A stretch of DNA of 64,000 nt, from contig JAHYIO010000023.1 of assembly GCA_020543525.1 (NCBI GenBank), positions 1,612,001-1,676,000 on the forward strand, given 5' to 3'. The notes under the pieces are model-generated. The model did no database searches and was not told the DNA's origin. It was given only the letters and a program-made list of their open reading frames with translations. Origin of the DNA: Coriolopsis trogii. Lineage: Eukaryota; Basidiomycota; Agaricomycetes; Polyporales; Polyporaceae. Positions 20,712-32,915 of the stretch are shown piece by piece (the first letter of the stretch is position 1; each line of letters starts with the position of its first letter). Both the position numbers and the translations under genes were made by a program.

Positions 20712-23700
20712 CTATGAAGCGGTTGCAGGGGCCACAGACTGCTGCGACCTGCTCGCCCATGCAAAGAGCTGTCGTACGTCGCTGCTCGGAGCAGTCTCCG
20801 CCGACTGCTTCGGTTCGACCAGAAGACTGCGCCGGTAGAGGTCCTGCAGGTCGCCTTGACGCTGCGACTTCTCGAATGCGTCCCGCAGGTACGCCTGTAC
20901 CTCGGGAATCTCCTTCAAGTTGTACGGGACCTGGAAGCGTTGCATATCTACAGACACGCACTCTGTGTTAGCCATTTATCATACGTGTCACGAGAGATGG
21001 TTTCTTTACCTTGAACGATACGCGCCAGCTTGTGATACTTGTTGAAGTTGAGGAGCTTCTTTTCAGGGACCTTCGGCGACGTCCGATGGGATGGGTTACC
21101 CTCTCGACAAAAGGTGATATCCGTGAGGTACAAGCCAAGGAACGGCACCGCGGGAGGCGCTGTGTTCCGCAGGCGCGAGCGATATTCGTGATAGTTCCGC
21201 GCATGATCAGCCAGCTTCCGCAAAGACTCGAGCTGCACCTTCGACTTCTGAGACAAGCCCTACATACAAAAATGCTCATCAGTTTCTATGCGAAACAACA
21301 ACGAATCAGAGCCAAACGTACCATCCAAGTCTGGTGCAACCGCGCGATCGTCGACGAGTCCAGCGCCGCCAGTATTGACCTCGGCGTGCTATAGTTCCTC
21401 AAGCTCACGCAGCGATCCGCCAGCTTCAAAAAGAACTTGACGAGCGCGGTCCGCTTCTTCGTGTCGGGCTCGTTCAGGATGCTCTCCGCCACCCAGCCCG
21501 TGATCGCCGTGCTGAGCGACGTCACCGCCTTCACGTTCGCGTTCGTCACCGCACCCGCGCCCTCCTTCCCCGCGGCCGCCTTCTTCGGGCCCGACGTGCC
21601 CGTCTCCAGCACCTCCTCCGGCGTGATCGCGCAATACAGGTTACACTCCATCAGCGTCATCTGCCTCGCCAGCTCCAGCGCGTCAAAGTCCGTCACGAGC
21701 ACCGACGGGTAGCTCCTCGACCTCAGCAAGCTCAGCACGTTCTTCGTCATGATCGGCCTCGGGACCTCCGAGATCGGCCCGGGCAGCGTGGGAGGGTTCA
21801 GCGGGATGCCCGCGTCCCGCTGCCGATCCCGCTCGCGGTCGCCCTTCGGGCTCAGGATCTCGCTCGAGCCCGCGGTCACCCTAAGGTGGATGAGCTCCAG
21901 AATCCGCGCTGACGGCCCGGGGAACATCGCCGCAAGCGCGTCCCTGATGAACGCCACGAGCGTCGGGAGCACGACGTGGTCCGTCGCGTGCCTCCAGTAG
22001 TTCTCCACCCACGTCTTGATGAAGTTGCTCACCCGCAGCCGTACCGGCAGCCCCTTGCGCTGCTGCCACAGCCGCAGGTCGCCCTCGCTCAGCGCGGGCG
22101 GCGGCAGGATGTTGTACCGCGCGATGACCGCGTCCAGGAGCTCCGCCGGGGTCGTGAACAGCCGGAAGGTCATGAAGAACACCGCCGCGAACGGCGGCTC
22201 GACGAGCGCGTCGTGCGGCGTCATCCGTTCCACGAGCGCCTCCAGCGTCGCGCCCACCAGCTGACCGTCCGAGTTGTACGCCACGTCTTCGGGCGCGTGG
22301 TCATGCGGGAACGTCCAGGGGAGCGCGGCGGGCGCGAGCGTGTTGTCGTGCGGCATGTTTGGGATATCCCCCTTGATCAGCTTCTCCTCGAACGAGCTCG
22401 GCCCGTGCCGTTGGCTGCCCTCCCAGGTCGTCCGGTCGTCCTCGGTAGGCGCGTACGAGCTGAGAGACGCCGCGTCCGACCTCAGCGCCGAGTCGAACGA
22501 CGGGCGGATGTCGGGGAGCGGCTTCTCCTGGGGCATGACCGGGGTAGCAGGCATGCTCTCCTCCGCACCAGCATCTCCGTCAGGCGTGGGCGAAGGCGGG
22601 ACGATGGCGATGTCCTCCGCATGCTGCTTAGCCGTCAGCGTGTGATCCCCGTCCTCGATGCCCGACGCCTGGATCGTCATGTCCTCCTCGCCCGGCAAGT
22701 ACGGCGCATGTAGCACATGCAGGCTGCTCTGCTTGCGTATCCTCGGCGCGCTCCTCGTGCTCTTCACGCTCGTGACCGACGACCGGTGCGCGTGCCCAAA
22801 CTTGCGCGGCGTGTACATGCCCCCATCGGGGTCGCCGGGAGCGGGGAGGTTGAACACGAACGGCCGCTCCCCCGTCGCGCGCTGCAGGCACTTCTTCACC
22901 GCGTTCACGCAGTCCGAGCCTGCCTTGAGCGCGTTGGTGGCGCTCCTCAGAAGCCCCTCCTTCTCTGCCTCCTCAGTCGTGTCCTCCGTGGGCGGCGCGG
23001 TGAGCAATCGAACAGAGTCAGCGAGAATGCTGGTGACGTTGTACAGCCCTTCCTTGGCCGCGCGCAGACCCTCGGTCTTCGCTGGTGGGATGTCGGGATG
23101 GCGGAGGACCGCCTCGACAATGGTGAGAAGTCGGCAAACCATGTCCACAACCTCGCGCACAAGGTCATATAAATGGCCTGTGCTCGCCGCGTGGGACTGG
23201 CGTGAATGCGAGTGGGCATGGCCGATGAAAGCAGCGATGGTGGACAGGAAGTTGTCGTGCGTGTACCGCAACGCGTCCAAGAGCTCCACAGTGGTCGCAG
23301 GGCCGGACGGGAACACGGGAGTCGCAGGGGTGCCTACGGAGTCGCTGGAAAATGACGACGAGGATGAATCGCTGCTGACGGAGTCTGCGGGCCTATGATG
23401 CTGTCGGGGCGTCGCCTCGCTGAAGGTGCGACGCATCGGAGACGCAAGCTGCTGCTCGGACAGCTTCCGTTGCGGCATCTTGTATGGACCCGGCATAGGG
23501 GGGTAGTTCGCGCCCAGAACAGCACGCTTAGAAGCCTTGAGGTCACCAAGACTCTTCGGACGACCTGGTGTGTTCGGACTTGTTAATCGTCTTGTCCTGG
23601 GTGCATTCCGGACCATGCTTCGGCCCGGGGTTGCGAAGTCATCCTCACTACCGTCGCCGTCTGGCGCAAAGGTTCCATTCGAGCCCTCCGAGCGACCTTC

Positions 23701-25104
23701 CGAATGCGAGGACTCCGAATCCAGGCGCGACGTTTGCACGGCAGTAGGGGGTAGGTTGACACCGCACTGCACCGCAACAGCGAGGAATCCACGCACATGT
23801 GCGAAAAGCTGCCCAGCCAGACGGACCATTGCCTGTACTTCGATGTCGCGTGTCTCTCCGGACACTTTCTCCTCGGACGCGCGTTTTGCCTGAGAGACGA
23901 GAGATGCGAGGTCGGACAGGATGCGTTTGCGCTCTTGGGCGAGGACACCATGTCGTTTGAGGACGAGCGCATCACGTGATAAGCAGCCAATGTCGGAGAG
24001 AAGAGCGCGGACACAAGAGATGATACATGCAGTGGCAGGTTGGAAATGCTGAATACGGTTCATGCGGACAGCGTTTTGAAGGAGGGAAAGCGCGCGAAGG
24101 AGGGAGAGCATGAGAGGAGGGCAATACATGTCGATCGTCGGGCCAATCGAGTCGGCTGGTGTTGGACGGTGGTTGTTACGAGAGAATGAGGGGTTGCCCT
24201 TGTATGAGGTGGTGCTTGCCCAGGAGGTAGTCGAAGATACGGACATGTTGTGCTTGTGTCCCAGACGAGCCTACGATTGACAAGGAAACTAAGTCAGTAT
24301 TCCATGCATCTCGACCCTCACCCAGCAACCGTCGAGCAATGGTACAATTCAAACATGGATCTTAGGTTGCAGTTACAGAGTGGGCGTTGTGGCAAATCGT
24401 GGGAGACATCGGTAAAAACACCGTGCAAACCGTTGCGCTGTGCTGCGACGGGAGCCACGTTCGGGAGCATGCATTGTCGCAACTACGCCAGCGATCGCAC
24501 TACGAAAGTGTCGGACTGTGATCGCTCGCGTGCCTCCGCGCCGGTATGTTTGAAAGACGCCGGAGCTTGCACTCACCTTCCCGCCAGGGAGTTCCTCGTC
24601 CGTCAAGAGGCCAACCTCGGAGGTGACGTAGTTGCTTGGAAACCAGCCTCTCCTTCCATCCACCTCGCCATCCCACCATCCGCTCGTATCCCGGTTGAAG
24701 ACGCGAATGACTTGTCCGGCGCGAAAAGTCAAACATGTGACGCTAGACTGCTGCGGGGAGAAGTCGTGCATGGCGAGAACATATTCCTCTGGGTCATGGT
24801 TGTTGTCGTCTTCGGAACCAGAGTCGGGATCTGGCCATGCGGGTGAGAGAGGCGGGCGAGCAGAGGCGGAGGTAGGGGTTGTAGGCATAGAACGTTGTGC
24901 AGAGCGTGCAGAGAGATGCGAGGCGCTGGAGGGCGCGCGGGAGGTGGTAGAGATCACGGAAGAAGCGGAGGCAGCGGAGGGACTGTAGAGATGTTTCGAG
25001 GAGCTAGCATTGCTGCGTGCAGAAAGAGGTGTGCGAGGACCTCGGCTGGAGGAAGGGTCGCCGGACGCGAAGGAAGTGTCTATCCTGAGATGAGTGACGG
25101 GCAT
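20712..25104 (-). CDS. Ras guanine nucleotide exchange factor with SH3 domain (Cdc25-like)
   Basis: Four exons in transcript order: 25104-24577, 24270-21322, 21259-21010, 20947-20712, giving 1,320 residues. It activates Ras by exchanging GDP for GTP, as Cdc25 does upstream of cAMP signalling. An SH3 domain lies at about 103-160 (YVLAMHDFSP, GWWDGE, WFPSNYV). Long Ser-rich, low-complexity sequence follows. A RasGEF N-terminal module lies at about 815-960 and the catalytic RasGEF domain from about 1040 to near the end. The order SH3, RasGEF_N, RasGEF is that of fungal Cdc25. The first intron is long (306 bases) and reads open for 67 codons past the donor, so retention would give a short SH3-only protein. 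Confidence 0.92.
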
Positions 25105-26477
25105 TGCAGTTCATGCGCGGATCGATGTGGGGTGCGTTGATGTGCTGGGTAGATGCGAGGCTGAGCTGAACGCGTGTTGGCAGCAAGTCGAGAGCGGCGA
25201 AGGTCGATGAGGAACAAGTAGCAATGAGTACGAAACTGAGCGGGAAGGAAGGCCGAGTGAGCGGGGGTAGACGTGGAAGGTCGTGAAATATGGTCGGCGG
25301 CGATAGATGGCGAGGCGAAGGCGGTGAATGGGAAGCAAAGGGAGAGGGTGAGTGTGTAGCCCGCCGGGAACGGGAAGACGGACGGGGAAGGGCCAACTTG
25401 GCTTGGAAAAGACAGAAGAGGAAGAGGACATGCGACTCGCGCGCGACCAACACCGTTCGGATTCCGTCACCGTCGCGTGACTGATGCTGTGACACACGCG
25501 CCCCTCCCCCGCGTCCTCCTCCCTCTCTTTCTCCGCATCCTCCACTCCGCTGTTTCCTCGCCGACTGCTTGCTCAGCATCGTCTGGACTGTCTAGCAATT
25601 GCTCGTACCCGTCGTTCAAGATGCTACCCGTCCACCACCCGACTTGACTTTGGCGATTCACACTCCAGGGCCTCGACTCCATCGGGGCAACTCCGCCCAC
25701 TAGCCAATCTTGAGCGAGAGCTTGTGCACGCTTAACTCTGCTCCCTGAAAGAACACCGGTCGAAACTTCCGTCATGCACAGCATCCGACCTGGATCACGC
25801 CCCCATCTCAGGGATTCATTGCCTGGACACTTTCCTGTCCGAAGTCGTGGGGGCCGGACTTGGTCATACTTGGGCAAGACCTGTGGCGTCGCGGTCCACA
25901 TATCACCGCGATGAAGCAGAAGAGATGGTTTCTTTTGGGTGCGAGATGACAGCTTGTTTATCGAATATACAGCTGTATATGGTGAGTAGCATGTCCTTCA
26001 ATGCGACGTTTGGGGCCCCTTGTCTTCGGTTTCCCGCCCACACCTTCCCGCTTTTCCCGTAACACACGTCTTCATACTCACGCCGTTCCGGTCCGAACAA
26101 ATGCGCCATTCACATGCGACTATTTTGTTAGTTTCTCGCCTCTTACTCGTCGGGTGTCTCACGATCAGCTTCTGTGTTACGAGCTGTATAACTTCGCATG
26201 AATACACTTGTCCCGTCCCAAAGACGTTCAATCGTACCCGTATATGTCGAGTGAGCTCACCCTTTGATCCTCCATCGGATACACCATCGCCCGATCGATC
26301 TGCCTTATCTGTGTACCTCCATCCTGACCGTCGTTATCTCAGAGTCTGTCTGCAATGCATTCCTCTCTGAGTCTAAACTGACCCGCGCCTCATTGTCCAC
26401 GGCTTGCCTCTCGCCTTCATCCTCGCTCGCTGAGGATTGTGTGTCGTCTGCGCGGTATACGCACTAGCAAGGCCGCG
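25105..26477. other. divergent promoter region
   Basis: About 1.4 kb between the Ras GEF start (leftward) and the nickel transporter start (rightward). No coding exons were recognised. Confidence 0.5.
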
Positions 26478-29134
26478 ATGGCACGGCGATTGAGCGGACG
26501 CCTCGCCCTGAACTTCATCCCTCGCTTAACGCTCTTTGGCCGTTCCCTCCTCCTCCTCACCGCGGAGCTCCTCGCAAACGCCGTAGCCTGGATCGTCTGT
26601 GCACTTCTCTTCGGCCGACGGGCTGCGACCCGTCCGATTCTCTCACTCGCGGTACTAGCATGGGTCAGTTCTTCCGTCTCCAGCTGCCTTGAAGCAAGTC
26701 AAAGGTCACTGATTTGAGCACCGCGTCCTGTTGCGCCACATGGTATGCGTGACTGACAGACGATTGGACTGCGACACGGTACGTAAGTGCGGACATAAGT
26801 TTGTGTTCTGGGGTGTCTTCCAAGACATCCAGCGTCTATGAGCCCGCGAACTTTGTCAAGAGTGCGGTTTTGGATTTGCGTATGACGCATTGTCAGATCC
26901 AAATCGTGCGGGGTATTCGCTTGCGTCCTGCTCGGATCCCAGGATTGTCAGAGGTCGTTGATGTTCCAGCGTCCCCATATAACATCGATATCACGCACCT
27001 TTCCCACCCTTAACGAAAGCCCATATCATCCCAGCTCTATTCTGACAACCCTGTTCTCGAACTGAACGCGCGTGTTTGGCAGCTCTCGATGCGGACCATA
27101 TCAGGTACTGCCCTGTCTTCTCACTGCCGTGAGTGGTCATATCGAGCTATAGCACCCAATCCTTGCCCTGGAAGCTCATTCATAATTGCTAGGTTGTGTC
27201 CAGCACTGATGTCTAGACCGGACGCCCTAGCGCCATCGACAACGCCACTCGTAGTCTCATCAATCTGGGTCAGCTTCCCGTCACCTGTGGCTTGTTCTTT
27301 TCCCTGGGGCACTCGACTATTGTGATTGTGGTGGTGAGTTTGACCGTGGTTGGCTGACAGCACGGGCATGACTTGCGTTTACAATATTACGCCCTCGTCC
27401 CGTGCTGGAGAGGCAATAATTCGATGACACTCCGGTGTCGATCTGTTCTTTGTGGGGAACGCGCGTGGTTTATTCCCTTTGCAACAGCTTCTAATGTTGA
27501 AGGAGCCCGGCATTCGCTAAGATCTCCTCTTGCAGAATGTCGCTATCGCCATCAGCACAGACGTCTATGATCACATACAAGGCGTCGGCGAAGTCGGCGG
27601 CATCGTAGGTAATGCGCCCTCTAGCCCACCGTACACACAGAAGCGCACGACGAGGACTGACAGGCACACTATCCTCCCCTTTGCACACATAGGTGCGGCA
27701 GTGAGCGCGTCGTTCCTCTTTATAGTAGGTCTCGCAAACACCATCATCCTCATCCGCGTCCTCCGCAAACGCCGCCAGGTGCGCACCCCCAGCTATATAT
27801 TCCCAATGCCATTTGTCCCGCTTGTAGCGAGCTGAACGAATCCTATGGGTCGCAGCTCAAGCAAAGGCGCGCGCAAGAAGCGGCAAACAACGAAGCAGGG
27901 CCTGCCGCAACCAAGACTGACGACCCAGACGGATCCGATGACATTGACCCGGATGAAGACGCAAAGTCGCAGGGGAACACCCTCATGATGAAGATCCTCG
28001 GGCCCGTCGTCACCTTCGTCGACCGGCCCTGGAAAATGTACCCCGTCGGGGTCCTCTTCGGCTTCGGTCCGTCCCCTCATCCATATCTCCTCGCACTCTA
28101 GAACGCAGTCAGAATGGACTAACGATCGCTTGACCGCAGGGTTCGACACCGCGTCCTCCATCGCGCTCCTCGCCATCTCGGCCATCGCGAAGCGCGATCC
28201 GGACGGGCAGCAGATCAACCCCGCCGACATCGTCATCCTCCCCGTGCGTTCCATCCCCTATCAGAACGCCCCACACCGACGTTCAGGACGTGCCTGCTGA
28301 TCGGAGATTGACCGACTAACTGACAGATCCTGTTCACGGCCGGGATGACGCTCATCGACTCGCTCGACTCGATCATCATGCTCTACTCGTACGCAGGCTT
28401 CCCCGAGCGGGGCTTCGCCATCTTCGAGCGCCGCGCGCAGCCATCGGAACAGGAGGACGACTCGCCTCGTTCCGCTCCAGAGGCCGAGGTTGAAAATCTG
28501 CCTCATGCAGGATCGTCCACCGTAGCATACCAGCGCTCGGACCACAGTAGCACCAAGAGCATCGATGAAGAGGGCCTACCCACCGTATCAGCAGGCATCA
28601 GCCCAAAAGCAAAAGTGCCAGCCACGACCACGACCGGCGTGCTCGACGTGGACGTGGACGTGCACCCAAACCCCCCACAGCCCAAGTCAACCGACCGACT
28701 CGACGAACCACTCCGGCGGACGACGCTCCGCGTCAAGGCGAACGCCATGTCCGACCTCAGCGTCCTCCTCACCGCTATGAGCATCATCGTCGCCTTCGCC
28801 ATCTCGCTCATCACCACCATGGGCCTCATCGGCGACAACTGTCGACCGTGCCAGGCCGCGGCCGACGCTGAAGACGGCGGGGGGCTCGCGGGGAGGTGGT
28901 GGCGCGGCTGGGCAAACGTACGTCTTTCTTCCGACTCGTTGTGCTTTTACCCCCGTCCTGGCTGGGAATACGAATCACGATTGACGGACGCTCGTCCTTG
29001 GCTCACAGGCGAACGACAACAGCGGGTTCATCGGCGCCGCCATCGTCGGCTCGTTCATACTCGTGGTCAGTGGCTGGTACGGAATTGGCTACCTGTACCG
29101 CAAGCGGGCGACGCCAAAGACCACGTCGGGGTAA
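26478..29134 (+). CDS. nickel/cobalt transporter, NiCoT family
   Basis: Ten exons: 26478-26663, 26760-26778, 27083-27104, 27231-27333, 27536-27608, 27693-27778, 27832-28066, 28140-28243, 28327-28917, 29009-29134, giving 514 residues. It is a polytopic plasma-membrane permease for Ni2+ or Co2+, like fission yeast Nic1, which supplies nickel to urease. The family signature RHALDADHI (HX4DH) is encoded across exons 2 and 3, which are only 19 and 22 bases. LGHSTIVIVV, PWKMYPVGVLFGFGFDTASS and LDSIIMLYSY are further family segments. Long hydrophilic loops lie between helices near residues 260-290 and 375-430. The second intron is long (304 bases). Metal preference cannot be decided from sequence. 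Confidence 0.92.
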
Positions 29135-29233
29135 GACGTGCCAACGTGCCGTACACAAAAAGGGAAGCAGTAGTAATGCACAATGTATCATGGCATGTAC
29201 AACGCAAACAAACACGAGTCCGCAACACCCAGA

Positions 29234-30636
29234 TCACGCCTCGTCCACCAACGCCTGCGGGGCGAACATGAACCTCACTGTCTTGTCGTTCCGGCCCAAC
29301 AAGGCCGAGTCCCACCTGTTGAACTCCAAACTCTCCTCGCGTGCCATGCTCGCGCGCGCCCTAGGCGGGTGCTCCGTCTCGCGCATGACGATCTTGAGCC
29401 GTATCAGCTGGTCCGCCTTGTACGGCACATGCACCGACACCGCCGGCGCCGCGGAACGCGACAGGTGCGGGGATGGGGACTGCGGCGTCTGCGGGGATGT
29501 GTTCGCCGCTTGGCTTTGGCTCTGAGAGGCCGCGATGAGGAGGTCGATGACCGCGTGCGCGATCTCCTCAATGTCTTCGATGTGCGCTTGGAATTGGCGG
29601 CCCCAGTCGCCAGAGGTGCTGAGTGTGGCCGCGATCTGGTGGGCGGTGTTGTGCCCAGGCCGCTCCGGGGACGTGCCGCGCTCGAACGAGGAGAGTAACG
29701 CGGCGAGGTATAGGCACCCTAGTGCTACGACGTGGGGTGGGTACTGCAGGTTCACGAGCGTGCGGAAACTGGATGACGAGATGTGAATCATGCGATGAGG
29801 TCGAGTGATGCAGATTCTGACCTGTCGACAGCTAGCCGATACGCCAATTTTGAGAGCTTCTTCGACGCTACAGGAGACCTGGTGAGCATCCATGGCAAGA
29901 CGGTAGCATACAGGTACGAACCTCCGAAAGCACGACCGATTTTGATGACGTACGGGAAGGGTAAGCGAGCATTGAAGTTGAAGCATATTGTCTCAACCAG
30001 GAGGCGTTCAATGGCAAGCAACCGCTGCCGGTCATGCTCCATAGTCTGCGCTTCCTGTGATCAAAATGCTACTCCGGTGTATGAAGACATGGGCACGTAC
30101 GTTGGGGTCTATGTCAATCTCACCCCCCATAGCCTTCGCCTTGGCAGCTCTCTCTGGGAACCGCACAGCGTACGCAGCTATAAGCACATCTCTTGTCTTC
30201 TTGAGCGTGTCGTGGATCTTGCAGGACACGAACAGTGCGGCCAGACATACGTCCTGGAGGCGTGTTCAGCTACGCCGTCGCTAGATTGTAAAGGAGACAG
30301 CGTACATGGTACGCAAAGTCCTTGCGAGGGAAGAATAGGTGAAACCGGTGGTAGAGATTCTGGGCTGTCGCAATCGTTTTTCTTGGACTTCACGACATGT
30401 GAGCAGGTCACACACGCACCGGAAGTGTCGTCGAGAACCTACAAGCCGATGTCCGAGCCAACCGCTTCGAGGAATCCACAAGCCTGCTGTCTCGCCTTCT
30501 CCTCTTGCGTGACGGAGAGCTTTCCGCGCTGCTTCTCGGACAGTCTTTCCACCTCTTGCGGTGTAAAATACGGCAGATAATACTTGAGGTACGAGGCTGG
30601 GATGAGCGAGGGAGGGTCTCCGCGATAGTCCATCAT
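29234..30636 (-). CDS. cyclin of Ctk2 / cyclin K type
   Basis: Six exons in transcript order: 30636-30443, 30387-30306, 30253-30101, 30045-29922, 29867-29822, 29768-29234, giving 377 residues. The first cyclin box spans about residues 35-145 (TIATAQNLYHRFHLFF, CLAALFVSCKIHDT, LLAIERLLVETICFNF). The second holds KLAYRLAVDR and HVVALGCLYLAALL. This pattern fits the regulatory subunit of the RNA polymerase II CTD kinase (Ctk2) and related cyclins K/L. The C-terminal third is Ser/Pro/Gln-rich and unconserved. It faces the nickel transporter tail to tail, with 99 bases between stops. A role with a Ctk1/CDK12-like kinase is inferred. Confidence 0.82.
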
Positions 30637-30703
30637 CTTGGTGGTCCAAGTCTAAAGCAACTACATGGGCGCTCATGCGACTTGCTCCTGGTCTCCGACG
30701 GCT

Positions 30704-32413
30704 ATGGACCGCGACGCCGACCTCACCTTCTCTACCCTCGTCGCTGCCCGCCTCCTGCTCGCATTTGCACCCCTGCCAGATGTCCTCAAACACGACCAAC
30801 AACTCTCGACACCATTGACATCCTACGCTCGGTGTGCGCAATGACGACGTGCATAGAGTCAATGATCGGCGCGCTTACAGAGTCTCTGCAGTACGCGATG
30901 GCATCTACCTATTCGACCATGGTATTGATCCCTACTCTGGCGGATTCTTTCGACACGTACGTCCTCACCAGCTTGGAGCCCTCCTATGTTGGCTCATAAG
31001 CATTCCAGTCGCCTCTTCTCCTGTCGCTGTTCTCGACGGTGTACCCGTTGACGCGTTACACGTCGCCAATACTGTGGACTGCTGCCGATGCAGTTGCTGC
31101 TTGGGCTCTTGTACGAATATGGAGATTGAGAACAGGCGCGAAGGCGACTACAAGAGACAGTCAGGTTGCTGCAATGTACGTCGCCGCCTTCGTGACGTAG
31201 GTGGAAAGTATATTGAACTGCACATAGGTATCTGTTCAATCCATACATCTTCTTGCCAAGTCTAGCATTCTCGACCTCCTCCTTTGAGAACGTGTTATGC
31301 TTGCTGTCACTCATGTTTGCGTGCAGAGGTAAGCCTCAGCTCGTTTCATAGAACGTTTGTATTGACCTCCGAGTCAGGGCGGGCATCAGCATCCCTGCTC
31401 ACACTCGCTGGTCTTGTGCACCTCTCCCTCCCCGCCGTTCTTCTTCTCGCTCCCATACTCCTTCTCAACCTCTCCAGACCAGTCTCGCGACTGGCACTTC
31501 CTCGACCGTTTGATGCCGACCTCAAGCGCGTCCTGCCTCTCCTGGGCGAGTTTGTTGTTTACGCTGCCCTTCTCACATTGGCATCCACTCTAGCTTGCGG
31601 GAACTGGTCATGGGTGGGGAAGACATGGGGAGCCTCGTAAGCTCGATGAATGTATGCCACGACGCGCAAATGCTGACCCTCTACGCCAGACTCACTCTCC
31701 CTGACCTAACACCGAACCCTGGTCTGTGGTGGTATTTCTTCACGGAGATGTTCGACCACTTTCGACCATTCTTCCTCATGGTCTTCTCGGTGCGTCTATC
31801 CGTCTCTCCGCGATGCGCTGACAAACCGACTCCTGCTGCCTCAGGTTCACCTACTCATCTACATAGCTCCCATCTGCATCAAGTTCCAGTACGTGCCACG
31901 AACCCATATTCACTGTTACATGCATACTGATACTGAGTTCGTGATAGGCACGACATGCTCTATGCAGCATTCCTCCTCATCGGCGTCCTAGCCCTCTTCA
32001 AACCCTACCCCACACTCTCCGACCCAGGCCTCTTCCTCTCCATGTTCTCTCTCTTCCCCGAGATATACCCCCGTAAGTCCCACTCCCCTTTCCCTTACAC
32101 TCATCCACGTGCTCTTGCCCAAGCACAATGTCCCTCTCTTGCGACTTCTGACGCCGAGACTGACCGCACGACCGACTCTCCAGACCTCCGACACCCGATC
32201 GTCACGGGTTTGATCCACCTCCATGCCTCGCTCCTCCTCCCGCTCTTCAACAGCCTCTGGCTCCGGCAGGGCACGGGCAACGCCAACTTCTTCTACGCGT
32301 CCACGCTCGTGTTCGGGATGGGGAACGGTGCGGCGCTCCTCGACGCCATCTGGGCGGGGCTGAGGATAGCGATTGGGAAGGTCGAGGACGGGTACGATGT
32401 GGTCCAGGAGTGA
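30704..32413 (+). CDS. GAB1: GPI transamidase subunit PIG-U / Gab1
   Basis: Nine exons: 30704-30831, 30881-30956, 31009-31175, 31228-31328, 31378-31636, 31690-31789, 31845-31888, 31948-32072, 32184-32413, giving 409 residues, close to the family length. It is a multi-pass ER membrane subunit of the complex that attaches GPI anchors to proteins. Seen here: [10 protein letters not shown] near the N-terminus, [17 protein letters not shown], the long hydrophobic segments, [14 protein letters not shown] in the middle, and [15 protein letters not shown] and LRHPIVTG toward the C-terminus. Exon joins were fixed by these conserved blocks. The start is 67 bases upstream of the divergent cyclin start, so the two probably share a short promoter. 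Confidence 0.92.
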
Positions 32414-32915
32414 GGGATGGATGTATGACCGTCGGGAGATGGTTGAATGGACGTATCTCTCTTCTGTGAAGCTTTTCAAGGATGCCAACAATCGTCCCCA
32501 AACACGCCACAGGCGGGCCATATGGTCATGCAGCATAGGCAGCAGTCTTGGAGTCCTTGCGATTGCGGTGGGAACAAAACGAAGAGAGCAACTAGTTGGA
32601 TTCACCGATAAATCGACACACAAGACCCTAAGTGCAAAGATTGAGACACGAATGTTGACTGATGTTACAGTAAGCACAAGCACTATGTACTCTGAATTGA
32701 TAGCGATGAAGGATGCGGCAAGTGCGTATGGAGGGTGGAGAGATGGGAACTCTCGATACAGCGACGACTAAGGCTACGCGGAGGGAATACACTACTTTCT
32801 GGGGACTCGGAAGGGGACGTGCCGAGGCACATAAACATAACATATATGCAGACCCCATGAGATACGATAGATGCAAGTGTGGCCTGCTACGAATGCACAC
32901 CCGCACGGCGCACGC
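32414..32915. other. convergent 3' region
   Basis: About 500 bases between the PIG-U stop and the DUF6534 stop. No gene seen. Confidence 0.5.

Noticed and set aside
21976..23398. Several plus-strand open frames of 120-246 codons
   Set aside because: They are shadows of the large Ras GEF exon on the minus strand; their translations are Arg- or Ser-biased and carry no motifs.
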